Assembly: GCA_025890175.1 (NCBI GenBank)
Contig: JANPYM010000016.1
Span: forward strand, 1-64,000
Origin: Ciborinia camelliae
Lineage: Eukaryota; Ascomycota; Leotiomycetes; Helotiales; Sclerotiniaceae
Reading direction: 5' to 3'
DNA: 64,000 nt
The notes beneath the pieces were generated by a model. It was not told the origin of the DNA and searched no databases. It was given only the letters and a program-made list of their open reading frames with translations. The translations under genes were made by a program, and so were the position numbers. Below are positions 24,501-37,678 of the stretch, in pieces. Within the stretch, counting starts at the first letter, position 1. Each line of letters begins with the position of its first letter.

Positions 24501-27500
24501 TTATTTATATTATAAATATTTAAGGGTAAAAAAATTAATAAAAAAAGAAGTTTATATTTTTTATTACAAAATATATTTAAATATTAAAATATTATAAAAT
24601 TTAAATTATTAATTAAATTTAAATTATTTTTAATTTCGTTAAAATTATTTAAAATTTTATTAAAAAAAAATAAGACTAATTTTTGAAAAGATAATATTAT
24701 TTTTAAAAATAATATTATTTTTATTAAATCTTAAAAATTCGATAAATTATTTTGATTTTTTAAAAAATTATTTAATAATTTTTTAAACAATAATTTTGAT
24801 AATAATAATAATTTAAATTTAATATTATTTTATTTACAAAAATATTAATTTAAAAAATTAAAAAAATCAAAATTATTAAATATTAATTTTATTAAAATTC
24901 CGAATATTAATTATAATTTTAACAATTTTAATAAATTATATAATATTTTTAAAAAATATATTAATTAAAATAATAATTTTAATTTCAAATTTTTTATTTT
25001 TATTAATTATTATTAAAAAATTAATATTGATTATATTTTTTGGGTAAAAACTTTTTTAATAATATTAATAAAAATAATGCTTAATTATTATTATACGAAT
25101 TTTGATAATATATTTTAAAAATTAAAGAAAATATATTATATAATTGTTTTAATATTTAAAAATAATAAATATAAATAAAAAATATTATATTGTTAAAAAA
25201 ATATAATATTTATTGTAATAATTATTAAAAATAAAAAAAAAATTATTGAAAAATATTTACAAATAATAATTAACAAATTTTATTATTTATAAAAAAAATT
25301 AAATAAAAATTTATAAATATTAAATTATTTTTATTAAAAAATTATTAATATTTATTAAATTATTAAAATTTGTTTTATTATATATTACAAATTAATTAAA
25401 AATATTTTGGTTTTTTTTAAAAATTTACATTTTTTAATTGTTATATACAAAAAAATTTATTTCAAAAAAAATGAAATATTTTATTTTAATAAAAAATATA
25501 AAAATTATAAAAATTATAATAAAAATTATAAAAAATATATTAATTATAATAATTATTTTTATTTAAAAAATAAAGAATATTTTATTTATAAATAATTGAA
25601 ATATTAATTTATTAAATATAATAAAAAAAAACGAAATATATTAAAATAAAAATTTAAAATAAAATATTTTAAATTGAATAATAAATTTAATAAAATATTT
25701 AAATAATTTTTTTTAAATTATAAAAAATTGATTTTATAAAATATTATTAATAATAAAATTGATATTTTTTTTAAATAATATAAATTGAATTTTAATGAAA
25801 ATAAAGAATTTAATATATTTTTTATTTTATATAGATTAATTAATAACAAAATAATTATAATAAATTTTTTTAATTAATTTTTATATATATTTTAATTAAT
25901 AATATTAATCTTATATAATCTTTTTTTTTTGATATACTCAAAAATATCTTCAAAATTTATATAATTAAATATAATAATCGAAAGTTTTGTAATATTATAA
26001 TCAATTTTAATATAATATAATATTTAATAATAAAACAAAAACAATATTTAATTTATAAATATATATTTAAAAATATTAATATTAATTTAATTAAAATTAA
26101 TATTATTAAATTTATTTTTAATATTAAATAAATAATATTAATTAATTTTATTAATTTTTATTTATTTTTTGGAATTATTAAATTTTATATAATAAAAATT
26201 AATATATTATTTTTGTTGTTACTAATTAATATAAATAAATATAAAATTTATTTTAATAATATTCGAAATATTTTAATTTTATTAATTAATATATATTTGA
26301 TATTTCGAAAAAACAATTATACCTTTTTTATTTTAAAAAATTTAATTATAAAATTTTATTTAGAATTTTATTAAAATCAATAATTATTATTTAACAAATA
26401 TAGATTTAAAATAATTTTATAAACGTTTTAAATATTTATTAATTTATTATTTTTATTAAATTTTTTAAAAAATAAAATATAAAAATATTACTTAAAATAA
26501 TCTAAAAAATTTTACCAGATTTTATAAATATTATTAAAAATACAAAAAATCTCCCAAAAAATTTAAATTCAATTTTTATAAAAATATTGATTTTAATTAT
26601 TTAATTATAATAAATATCTTCTATATTAAAAGAAAATCTATTTTTTATATAATCAATAAAAAAACTTAATTTCAAACAATTTAATAACTTAATAATATCA
26701 ATGTTCATTATATTTAAAATATTCTAAAAAAATATTAAATAAATATATACATAAAATTTCCAAATCATATTATTTATAATATTAATAAAAATTTTATTAA
26801 TAAAAAATTTATTTAATATATTAATATAATATTAATTAAAATCAAAAATATATTAATTAAAATATATTAATTTATTAAAATTATTAAATATTATTATTTT
26901 ATATTACAATAAATATATAATATTATTAATAAAAAAATAAAAGAATTAAAAACAATTAAAAAAATAAAATTATAAATAATTATTAAAATTATTAATAATT
27001 CAATAAAATCTAATAATTTAATTTCAATTTTTTTAATTTTTAAAATATACTTTTAAATAAATAAATTTAATATTTTAATACTATTAATATTATAATAATT
27101 GAAAATTATTAAAAAAATTATAAACAAATTATATAAATTAAAAATTAAACAAATAATATTAAATATTTTAAAATAATAAAATAAATTAAATACAAAATTA
27201 ATATATAATTTATTTTTAAATATTAAAATATTAATATAAAAAAAAAAACAATTATATTAATAAATAAATAAAACTATTCAAATTATTTAATATAATAAAT
27301 AAAATTTATATAATATAATTAATTAATAATTTTATTAAATTTAAATTTATTTTAATAAAATTATTTCAATAACAAAAACCAATTAAACAAAATTAATTTC
27401 TGAATAATAATTTATTTTAACCAAATTAAAATATTTAATTATTTTAATTAATAATTATTATTTTATTTATATATTATTTACAAAATATTACAAATATATA

Positions 27501-29552
27501 AATTTTATAAATAAATAATAATAATTTAATATTTATTATTAATATTTTTATTTATTTTTAATTAAATAAAAAAAATAATAAAAAAATTTTTAATTTTTAT
27601 TTCGATAAATCAAATAAAAAATTTATTTTTATTATAATTACGATATTTACATTATATTCGATAGATTTATTTATTTATATAAAATTGAAATAAAAGAAAT
27701 TAATAAATTGATAAAAAACAGAATATTTGAATTTGTTTTATTAAAAAATATATTATTAAATATTAAAATCTTTAATTTATAATTTATTAATAAAATCAAA
27801 TATATTAAAATTAATAAAGTATATTCTAAATTTTAATTAATTATTTAAATATAATAAAATAAAAATAAAAATATAATTTTTATATAATTATTTATAATAT
27901 AATATATTAATTAATAAATAATATTAATATTAATAATAATTAAAAAAGTTATAAAATATAATATTAATTTTTATAATTAAAATATTAATTAAATCTATAT
28001 TTAAATTACAATTAATTTAATCCAAAAGTTTTTTATTCAATTTTTATTAAAAATAAAAATTTTTAAAAAATTTTTGTTACAAATAATATATTTATTATAT
28101 AATATTTTAAAAATTAAAAATTATTAATTTAATATTTATTATAAGTATTATATTAAAAACTTTTAAATAAAATAATTGATTTATAATTTATATTTTATGT
28201 ATATAATATTAAAAAATATTATTTTCAAAATTATTAATTTATAAATTAATAATATATTTATTATTATTAATAAAAAATTTGTAAATTGAAAATAAAAATA
28301 ATTTAAAAAAATTAAATTTTTAATTAAAGAATATAAAATGTTAATATTTAAAATTTTAATAAAATTTAATAACAAAATATTTATAATAAATAATAATATA
28401 ATTTATTTAAATCAAAAAAATTAATTTAAAAATATTAAATTAATCAAAATTAAATTTATAAATTTATATAGTATTTGAAGAAAAATTTGTATAATTATTA
28501 TATCAAAAAATCAATATCTTTTATATTAAATTTAAATTATATATAATATAATAATATATTAATCGAAAATATTATATAATTTATTAATTATTATTTAAAT
28601 AATTAATTTAAAATTAAAAAATATTAAAATATTAAATAAATAATTATAATAATAAATTAATAATTTAATATAAAAATTTTGTTATATTTTATTTAATATT
28701 AATTTATTTTAATTAATTATTTTTATTAATATTTTTTTTATTAATAATTAAAATTTATTATTTTAAATTAAATATATTATAATATTTATAAATAAATATA
28801 ATAAAATTAATATTATTTATTAATTATTAATTAAATATAAACGAATTACAAAAAATATATTAGTTTTTAAATTTTACAAAATAATTTTAAAATTTGATTT
28901 AAAAATAATTATTAAAAATATAATTAATAATATTTTTATTTAAAATATATTTTTAATAATTTATATTGATTTCAAATTGTTATATAATTATTTTATAAAA
29001 TTAAATATAATTTAAAAAAAAAAAATTAATAATTAATATTATAATATTTTGTTAATCTTATAAATATTATAAAATTGTTAAAATCAAATAAATTAATAAA
29101 AATTTTAATTTAATTAATATAATAATTAAATTCAAATTATATAATATATTAAAAAAATTAATAAAAAATAATATTATTAATATTAAAATTATAAAATAAA
29201 TTAAATATAATAAATAAAAAAATTAATATAATATTAAAAAAAGAATAATATAAAAAAATAATATTTTCTTTATAAAACTATAAATAATCATATAATTTTA
29301 TATAAAATATATTATACAATTAAATAGCACTTTAAATAATTATAAATATTAAATAAATTATATACCTACAATACATTTGCGTATACACCGCGCATAACTG
29401 CGGCGTGCTGTTAGCGGCATCCCTGTGCTACAGCGCTAATATACGCTAGCGGACATATATAGTTAATTTATAGCATAGTTTTTAGAACTTCAAGCCAAAT
29501 ATATTGTATACTATAGTACATTTGTTCTTCATTGCCCATGGTGATTCCAATA
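21580..29552 (-). mobile_element. RIP-decayed complete LTR retrotransposon X nested in Y
   Basis: Two LTRs of identical length (206 bp) bound it: 21580-21785 and 29347-29552, both in reverse orientation. It is flanked by TTAAT on each side (21575-21579 and 29553-29557). Removing the 1.6-kb B insertion leaves about 6.4 kb, the same size as Y, and its whole length is the reverse complement of Y. The left LTR keeps TGTTGGATAAATCACGTGCC; the right one is more decayed. No reading frame survives. Insertion of one copy into another of the same family, in opposite orientation, is directly supported by the sequence. Confidence 0.85.
22902..24493. mobile_element. Small LTR-B element inserted in X
   Basis: Two direct repeats of 189 bp (22902-23090 and 24305-24493) bound a 1.2-kb interior; they begin TATCG/TATCA and end GTAATA/GCAACA, differing mainly by transitions. 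Flanks are GTTAT and ATTAT. The uninterrupted copy in Y (near 33640) shows the empty site ATTAC, confirming insertion with a 5-bp duplication. The interior holds a degenerate TATACCCTG/TATGCCCT repeat (about 23140-23240) and a two-copy, roughly 248-bp direct repeat (near 23899 and 24147). At 1.6 kb without coding sequence it is non-autonomous. Confidence 0.75.
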
Positions 29553-32500
29553 TTAATAAATATTTAAAATATTTATAAAATTGTTTTAAATTTATATTTA
29601 TTAAATAATAATTATTAATTTTAATAAAATCTTAAATAAAACTTTATAATTAAATTTTTAAAATAAAAAAATATAATTATTTTTTTAAAATATTAAATAT
29701 ATATTTATTAATAAAATTAAAATATTTTAAATATTATTAAAATAAATTTTATATTTATTTATATTAATTAGAAATAATAAAAATAATGTATTAGTTTTTA
29801 TTATATAAAATTTAATAATTTCGAAAAGTAAGTAAAAATTAATAAAATTAATTAATATTATTTATTTAATATTAAGAATAAATTTAATAATATTAATTTT
29901 AATTAAATTAATATTAATATTTTTAAATATATATTTATAAATTAGATATTATTTTTATTTTATTATTAAATATTATATTATATTGAAATCAATTATAATA
30001 TTATAAAATTTTTAATTATTATATTTAATTATATAGATTTCGAAAATGTTTTTAAGAATATCAAAAAAGAGATTATATAGAATTAATATTATTAATTAAA
30101 ATATATATAAAAAATTAATTAAAAAGATTTATTACAATTATTTTGTTATTAATTAATTTGCAAAAAATAAGGAATATATTAGATTTTTTATTTTTATTAA
30201 AATTTAATTTATATTATTTGAAAAAAATATTAATTTTATTATTGATAATATTTTATAAAATTAGTTTTTTATAATTTAAAAAAAATTGTTTAAATATTTT
30301 ATTAAATTTATTATTTAATTTAGAATATTTCGTTTTAAATTTTTGTTTTAATGTATTTTATTTTTTTTTTTTATATTTAATAAATTAATATTTTAATTAT
30401 TTGTAAATAAAATATTTTTTATTTTTTGAATAAGAATAATTATTATAATTAATATATTTTTTAAAATTTTTATTATAATTTTTATTATTTTTATATTTTT
30501 TATTAAAATAAAATATTTTATTTTTTTTGAAATGAATTTTTTTGTAAATAATAATTAAAGAATATAAATCTTTAAAAAAAATTAGAATATTTTTAATTGA
30601 TTTATAATATATAATAAAATAAGTTTTGATAATTTAATAAATATTAATAACATTTTAATAAAAATAATTTAATATTTATAAATTTTTATTTAATTTTTTT
30701 TATAAATAATAAAATTTATTAATTATAATTTATAAATATTTTTTAATAATTTTTTTTTTATTTTTAATAATTATTATAATAAATATTATATTTTTTTAAT
30801 AATATAATATTTTTTATTTATATTTATTATTTTTAAATATTAAAATAATTATATAATATATTTTTTTTAATTTTTAAAATATATTATTAANNNNNNNNNN
30901 TTTATTAATAATTAAAATTTATTATTTTAAATTAAATATATTATAATATTTATAAATAAATATAATAAAATTAATATTATTTATTAATTATTAATTAAAT
31001 ATAAACGAATTACAAAAAATATATTAGTTTTTAAATTTTACAAAATAATTTTAAAATTTGATTTAAAAATAATTATTAAAAATATAATTAATAATATTTT
31101 TATTTAAAATATATTTTTAATAATTTATATTGATTTCAAATTGTTATATAATTATTTTATAAAATTAAATATAATTTAAAAAAAAAAATTAATAATTAAT
31201 ATTATAATATTTTGTTAATCTTATAAATATTATAAAATTGTTAAAATCAAATAAATTAATAAAAATTTTAATTTAATTAATATAATAATTAAATTCAAAT
31301 TATATAATATATTAAAAAAATTAATAAAAAATAATATTATTAATATTAAAATTATAAAATAAATTAAATATAATAAATAAAAAAATTAATATAATATTAA
31401 AAAAAGAATAATATAAAAAAATAATATTTTCTTTATAAAACTATAAATAATCATATAATTTTATATAAAATATATTATACAATTAAATAGCACTTTAAAT
31501 AATTATAAATATTAAATAAATTATATACCTACAATACATTTGCGTATACACCGCGCATAACTGCGGCGTGCTGTTAGCGGCATCCCTGTGCTACAGCGCT
31601 AATATACGCTAGCGGACATATATAGTTAATTTATAGCATAGTTTTTAGAACTTCAAGCCAAATATATTGTATACTATAGTACATTTGTTCTTCATTGCCC
31701 ATGGTGATTCCAATATTAATAAATATTTAAAATATTTATAAAATTGTTTTAAATTTATATTTATTAAATAATAATTATTAATTTTAATAAAATCTTAAAT
31801 AAAACTTTATAATTAAATTTTTTAAAATAAAAAAATATAATTATTTTTTTAAAATATTAAATATATATTTATTAATAAAATTAAAATATTTTAAATATTA
31901 TTAAAATAAATTTTATATTTATTTATATTAATTAGAAATAATAAAAATAATGTATTAGTTTTTATTATATAAAATTTAATAATTTCGAAAAGTAAGTAAA
32001 AATTAATAAAATTAATTAATATTATTTATTTAATATTAAGAATAAATTTAATAATATTAATTTTAATTAAATTAATATTAATATTTTTAAATATATATTT
32101 ATAAATTAGATATTATTTTTATTTTATTATTAAATATTATATTATATTGAAATCAATTATAATATTATAAAATTTTTAATTATTATATTTAATTATATAG
32201 ATTTCGAAAATGTTTTTAAGAATATCAAAAAAGAGATTATATAGAATTAATATTATTAATTAAAATATATATAAAAAATTAATTAAAAAGATTTATTACA
32301 ATTATTTTGTTATTAATTAATTTGCAAAAAATAAGGAATATATTAGATTTTTTATTTTTATTAAAATTTAATTTATATTATTTGAAAAAAATATTAATTT
32401 TATTATTGATAATATTTTATAAAATTAGTTTTTTATAATTTAAAAAAAATTGTTTAAATATTTTATTAAATTTATTATTTAATTTAGAATATTTCGTTTT

Positions 32501-33055
32501 AAATTTTTGTTTTAATGTATTTTATTTTTTTTTTTTATATTTAATAAATTAATATTTTAATTATTTGTAAATAAAATATTTTTTATTTTTTGAATAAGAA
32601 TAATTATTATAATTAATATATTTTTTAAAATTTTTATTATAATTTTTATTATTTTTATATTTTTTATTAAAATAAAATATTTTATTTTTTTTGAAATGAA
32701 TTTTTTTGTAAATAATAATTAAAGAATATAAATCTTTAAAAAAAATTAGAATATTTTTAATTGATTTATAATATATAATAAAATAAGTTTTGATAATTTA
32801 ATAAATATTAATAACATTTTAATAAAAATAATTTAATATTTATAAATTTTTATTTAATTTTTTTTTATAAATAATAAAATTTATTAATTATAATTTATAA
32901 ATATTTTTTAATAATTTTTTTTTTATTTTTAATAATTATTATAATAAATATTATATTTTTTTAATAATATAATATTTTTTATTTATATTTATTATTTTTA
33001 AATATTAAAATAATTATATAATATATTTTTTTTAATTTTTAAAATATATTATTAA
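28737..33055. other. Direct duplication across N gap, likely assembly artefact
   Basis: 28737-30890 (2154 bp) and 30901-33055 (2155 bp) are almost identical, differing at homopolymer lengths (for example the A run near 29014 versus 31174). They are separated only by the N run. Both contain the right LTR of X and the start of the resumed Y. The copies lack the transition differences that separate true repeats here. I infer two contig ends covering the same locus that were not merged, so about 2.16 kb of this window should be collapsed. Confidence 0.88.
30891..30900. other. Assembly gap (10 N)
   Basis: Ten consecutive N characters, a scaffold gap of arbitrary length. Confidence 0.99.
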
Positions 33056-34820
33056 AATTTATATAATAATAATTAAATATTATTTTTATTAATATTATTA
33101 AAAAAGTTTTTATTTAAAAAATATAATTAATATTAATTTTTTAATAATAATTAATAAAAATAAAGAATTTGAAATTGAAATTATTATTTTAATTAATATA
33201 TTTTTTAGAAATATTATATAATTTATTAAGATTATTAAAATTTTAATTAATATTTAAAATTTTAATAAAATCGATATTTAATAATTTTAGTTTTTTTAAT
33301 TTTTTTGAATTAATATTTTTATAAATAAAATAATATTAAATTTAAATTATTATTATTATCAAAATTATTATTTAAAAAATTATTAGGTAATTTTTTAGAA
33401 GATTAAAATAGTTTATCAAATTCTTAAAATTTGATAAAAGTAATATTATTTTTAAAAACAACATTATTTTTTCGAAGATTAGTTTTATTTTTTTTTTCGA
33501 TAAGGTTTTAAATGATTTTGAAAAAATCGAAGATGATTTGGGCTTTGTAATATCTCAATATTTAGGCATATCTTGCAATAAAAAATACAAACTTTTTTTT
33601 TTATCGATTTTTTTATTTTTAAATATTTTTAATATAAATAATTGTAATAAAAAGCTTTTAATTTGAAATTAATTAAATTTTATTATTAAAAAATTGAATT
33701 TTTAATGGATTAGAATATTTTAGGTAAACGAAACTAAAATACTTTAAATATCAAAATCTTGTAAGATTAAAATATTATAAAAAAAATTTATATTATAATA
33801 TTTTTTATAATTATTTAATTTTTTATTTTTATATAAAAAAGAATTAATTAATTTTTTTTTTCAATGTTTTATTAAATAAAAATAATAAAATTTTTTTGTA
33901 AAATATACTATTTGGAAATTTGATTTAAAAATAAAGATTTAATAATTTTTATTTTTTGTTTTTGATTTTTTAAATATATTTTAGTAATTTTAAAAATTAA
34001 AATTTAAAATAATAATTTAATAAAAAAAAATTTATTTTATTATTAATTTATTTATAATATATAATATAAAAAATCTTAAAAAATGTTAAATAAATATTTG
34101 CTTTTTTATTTATAATATTTTTTTTAATATATATTCTATAAAATTTTAATTTATTACAAATTTTAAAAAAAAATGTATTTTAATATATTAAAAATATTTT
34201 TTTTTTAATTTGGAAAAGATTTTGAAATAAAATTTTTATAATTTATTATTATATAAATATTTTAATTTAAAGATATATAATTTATATTTATAATATTTTT
34301 TTAAATTTGTATAAAAACTTTTTAAATTAATATTATTACTTTATTTTTTATTAAATATTTTATAAATCATTATTTTGGCTTATAATAAAATAAAGAATTT
34401 TGATTACATAAAAATATTGTTTTTTTTATTAAAAAATAATAAAAATAAATAAAATCCTTTAAATATTATTAGTTTTGTAAATATATTTAATATATAAATA
34501 AAAATAATAAATAAAAATAAATCTAAATTTTTTTATATAATAAAATCAAAATGTTTATTATAAATTGTTTTGTTTATTTAAATAAATTATTTCGAATAAA
34601 AAATTTTTGAGATAAATGTTTTTTGTTTATAGAATATAAAGATAAATATATTATAATATAAAAATTTATATTTTTTTATAATACGATTATTAATTTTATC
34701 TATTTTGCAATTAAAATGTTAAACTTTTGATTTATAATATTATTTTATTGATTAATATTGAAATTATTATAAACAATAAAAAAATAAATATATTATAATA
34801 TACAATATATTTAACTTAAA

Positions 34821-35256
34821 AAGGAAAGGAGGGAAGGAGGGAAGAAGGGAAGGAGGGAAAGGCAAGTAGTACGGCGACTGCGATCCGCCCCTCTCGCCTC
34901 TGGCTCGAAAAACTGATGCATCGCAATCAAAAAGAAGGCTCTCCCTCTCCCTCTCCCTCTCCCTCTCCCTCTCCCTCTCCCTCTCCCTCTCCCTCTCCCT
35001 CTCCCCTCTCCCTCTCCCTCTCCCTCTCCCTCTCCCTCTCCCTCTCCCTCTCCCTCTCCCTCTCCCTCTCCCTCTCCCTCTCCCTCTCCCTCTCCCTCTC
35101 CCTCTCCCTCTCCCTCTCCCTCTCCCTCTCCCTCTCCCTCTCCCTCTCCCTCTCCCTCTCCCTCTCCCTCTCCCTCTTCCTCTTCCCCTCTTCCCCTCTT
35201 CCTCTTCCCCTTCCCCTCTTCCCCTTCCCCTCTTCCTCTTTCCCTCTTTCCCTTTC
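34821..35256 (+). repeat. Polypurine run and 318-nt polypyrimidine CCCTCT microsatellite
   Basis: 34821-34862 is a G/A run of GGGAAGGA units. From 34939 to 35256 every base is C or T: about 40 CTCCCT hexamers, then CCTCTTCC/CCCTTTC variants. The words around it are partly repeated (GGCTCGAAAAAC ... AATCA before, AGCTCGAAAACG ... AATCA after). The repeat truncates the 3' LTR of Y. Long open frames here (Glu-Arg or Leu-Ser runs) are products of the hexamer, not genes. Confidence 0.95.
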
Positions 35257-35539
35257 GCTTTTAGCTCGAAAACGACGGCCAATCAGAATCAAGAAAACTT
35301 CAATAATGAATTCCACAACAACCACAAATCGTACAAATATAAAAATTATATCATTAAAAAGCCCTCAATCGATATAGTGTATATATTTATTTCAAATACA
35401 TTTTATATATTCCTTATATTATATTATATTCTTTTCCAAAAAGATTTCAATTAATGTTCCCGCACAGACCTTACGTACTTTTGAACCACCCAATCAGCAT
35501 CCGTTTCGCATAATTAATGAGGTGTTTTAAAATATATAT

Positions 35540-36210
35540 ATTAGAGATTAGAGATAGAGATTAGAGAAGAGATAATTTATTTATAAAAAGCTTTTAACAA
35601 ATAAACTATTTTTTAACTTATATATAAATAATTTATTTATAAAAAGCGTTTAACAAATAAAATATTTTAAAGATTATATATTAATAATTTCTTTATAAAA
35701 GACTTCTAATAAATACAATATTTTTAAACAATATATATAAATAATTTATTTATATATATATCAAAAAATAAAATATTTCTAAAGAATATATATAAATAAT
35801 TTATTTATATATATATCAAAAAATAAAATATTTCTAAAGAATATATATAAATATTTTATTTATATATTTCCTCAAAAATAAAATATTTTTAAATAATATA
35901 TATAAATAATTTATTTATATATATTATTAATCGTATATCCTGGGATGACTAGTAATACGGTAGGAAGGAAGTACTAGAGTAGAATTATAGTAGATTGATT
36001 TGACTAAGGAGTATGTATTTGGTGGCAGCCCAGCTGCCCTTATATGCTACTCCCCCATACCCTATGTGGTATAGCTTACCACGTGATCCCTGATCATGTG
36101 ACCGGAAACGATGTGACCTGATTCCTTAATATATATATCAAAAAATAAAATATTTTTAAATAATACATATAAATAATTCATTTATATATATAACAAAAAT
36201 TATATATTAA
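35540..36210. repeat. 62-66-bp AT-rich tandem repeat at block edge
   Basis: About eight units of the form AATAATTTATTTATA...AAATAAAATATTT... follow each other, interrupted by the 35925-36131 insert. The same unit appears in inverted orientation at 11090-11210 and once at 16292-16328, always at a boundary between AT-rich and gene-containing DNA. 35257-35540 between this and the microsatellite has near-normal composition but no gene. Confidence 0.75.
35925..36131 (-). mobile_element. Candidate solo LTR in boundary repeat
   Basis: A 207-bp insert splits a repeat unit. It reads TATTAA ... TTAATA, compatible with TGTTAA ... TTAACA after transitions, and is flanked by TATAT on both sides (35920-35924 and 36132-36136). 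It contains CACGTG at 36080-36085 and, on the minus strand, a TATA-like CATATAAGG. The AT-rich ends leave its exact borders uncertain. Confidence 0.6.
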
Positions 36211-37390
36211 TAATTTCTTTCTATATATAATATAATTTATATATTTATAATAGATAGAATGAATACCTTTACTTACTTGGCAATGCGAATGGAAGGTCTA
36301 GATGGGAATAGTAATGCTTTATATCTTAGTACATAAGCTCTCTACTATTACAAGGAAATGCATTTATAGATTAATATCGCTCTCTATTAGTCTATATACA
36401 AGAATTAAAGGAAAATATTCAGATTATTTGAAACAATGATTCAATTCATTTGAGACATTAAACGCTAACCAAATGTTTACAGCTATTTAAACTTTGAAAG
36501 CTTATATCTAGTCTCCCCGTCCGGTCAGAACTTCCTTCCCTTCCAAATCCATCTAGTCTTAAATCGCCTCGTGTACTTACTCGCGTACCTCCTTACACGA
36601 TAGTTTCCACTTATATCAAAATTCTCTATTCATAATTTATCTGAATAGATATTTAATGACTAAGATCAACAGATAAACAATTCAGAACTTGAATAAATCC
36701 TCAAATACTTTAGCGTATGCTCTGTGTGATGCACATTAGACGTTTAATGTACCTGATGACAAGGCTAGGAGCCGGCTCGAGGAATTCCTGCCTATCATTT
36801 TCGTTATAGGAGGTAGTTAGATGAGGGTATATATGGTGGGATGATCGTTTTTCGAGTTTGAGGTTTGTGGTTTGTGGTTTATCAGATTGTGAAACTAGTG
36901 TGGTCAGGTGTGGTATGATGTTTTCTATGTATTCCATGAAGATGCTGACGAAGGTTCAAGATTAATATCTAGAAGAAATGAGAACATAACAGAAACGAAC
37001 AGGTGAAAAAATGGTATCATGAAAATTTAAAAAACGAAATTGAAAACAAAATTTCATAATAGGAAATGCAGCAGAAACCTCAAGGTAAATAATGAAATTC
37101 GAGGCTTCATCTTGTAAATTCCTTAAACTTGACAATTTCTTCAATCGCCAGTACGAAAATTGTGCCTTGATTATAGAACACTGCAGATCTATCCATTGAT
37201 GACTCAAGCTGATTGAAACCAGATGGAGTGAGTATACATGTATAACTACCTCCCTCCACTTTAAAAAGACCGTTCCCCCCCTCAAAACCTACCAACTCCG
37301 CCCCCTACATCCCAAATCCTACAATGTACACTCAAGTACAAAGTCCCTGACATAATCAGCCATCTATTTCCTAGTATCGCATAACCCTAA
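36211..37390. other. Transition zone; possible exon at 37107-37292, minus strand
   Basis: Composition rises towards normal. On the minus strand 37292-37107 reads as an open frame of about 60 residues (with GGSYTCILTPSGFNQ and ending KFKEFTR) that looks coding-like. It has no ATG and an upstream in-frame stop, so it could only be a terminal exon or a relic. Nothing else is supported between 36211 and 37100. Confidence 0.3.
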
Positions 37391-37678
37391 TCACCCACTG
37401 GCAGCCCATCCTATAATTCGCATGTCGTGAAACCCAAATTCCAATAATATAACAATGACCATAAAAATCCCCAAAAAACATAGCATCCACAATGAAGTCC
37501 GTAAACCTCCTTTCTTCATACCAGGTACGAATTGTGTTTTAGCTTTCGCGTCCTCTTTTTCGATGACATGGCTTTTCTTCAATCCATTTATGAAGAGGTG
37601 TTCTTTCGGAATTCGGAAATTGAGGGGTTCATTTTGACTTCTAGGTTTAATGGATATCGGTTGATATTTAGAGGGTAA
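37391..37678 (-). CDS. 3' exon of a small membrane protein gene
   Basis: From an acceptor CTTAG (37679-37683) the frame is open for 95 codons to a stop at 37391: a polar basic part, then one strong helix (about residues 63-79 of the exon, LWMLCFLGIFMVIVILL) and a short tail ending IIGWAASG. The 5' exon is unresolved. A candidate is the frame starting MACDQS near 37886, with donor GTAATC at 37835 (in phase, 157-nt intron) or GTCCGA further down. It resembles in plan the protein at 15160-15733. The family is not recognised. Confidence 0.45.
   Translation of the reverse strand, partial: LPSKYQPISIKPRSQNEPLNFRIPKEHLFINGLKKSHVIEKEDAKAKTQFVPGMKKGGLRTSLWMLCFLGIFMVIVILLEFGFHDMRIIGWAASG

Larger units (their letters stand above)
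18130..34820 (+). mobile_element. RIP-decayed LTR retrotransposon Y (host of nested insertion)
   Basis: The 5' LTR is 18130-18336 (TGTTAG ... TTAATA, decayed from TGTTGG ... CCAACA). The internal region runs 18337-21579, is interrupted by element X, and resumes at 29553. The 3' LTR starts at 34756 and is cut after about 65 bp by a purine-rich repeat. Continuity is shown by element X, whose reverse complement across 26400-26450 matches both Y edges at the insertion point. After removing X, two further inserts and the duplicated assembly segment, Y is about 6.2 kb. All reading frames are destroyed. A Gypsy or Copia assignment cannot be made by eye. Confidence 0.8.
16281..36210. repeat. AT-rich, RIP-like transposon block 2
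   Basis: About 20 kb of AT-rich sequence without usable reading frames. Most of it is assigned below to a nested pair of LTR retrotransposons. Aligned copies differ mainly by C-to-T and G-to-A transitions. 16281-17350 begins with one copy of the 62-66-bp boundary repeat (16292-16328) and then holds only low-complexity AT sequence, including a TTTA microsatellite near 16770-16805. 17551-18129 shows nothing else definable apart from a poly-T run near 17937-17963. Confidence 0.85.

Noticed and set aside
28737..33055. A genuine recent tandem duplication of the X/Y junction
   Set aside because: The copies meet exactly at the N run and differ only in homopolymer lengths, which fits unmerged contig ends better; not excluded without reads.
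34767..35377. Long open frames on both strands (Gly-Arg, Glu-Arg or Ser-Leu repeats)
   Set aside because: They are translations of the CTCCCT hexamer microsatellite, open in several frames at once, without start context or unique sequence.
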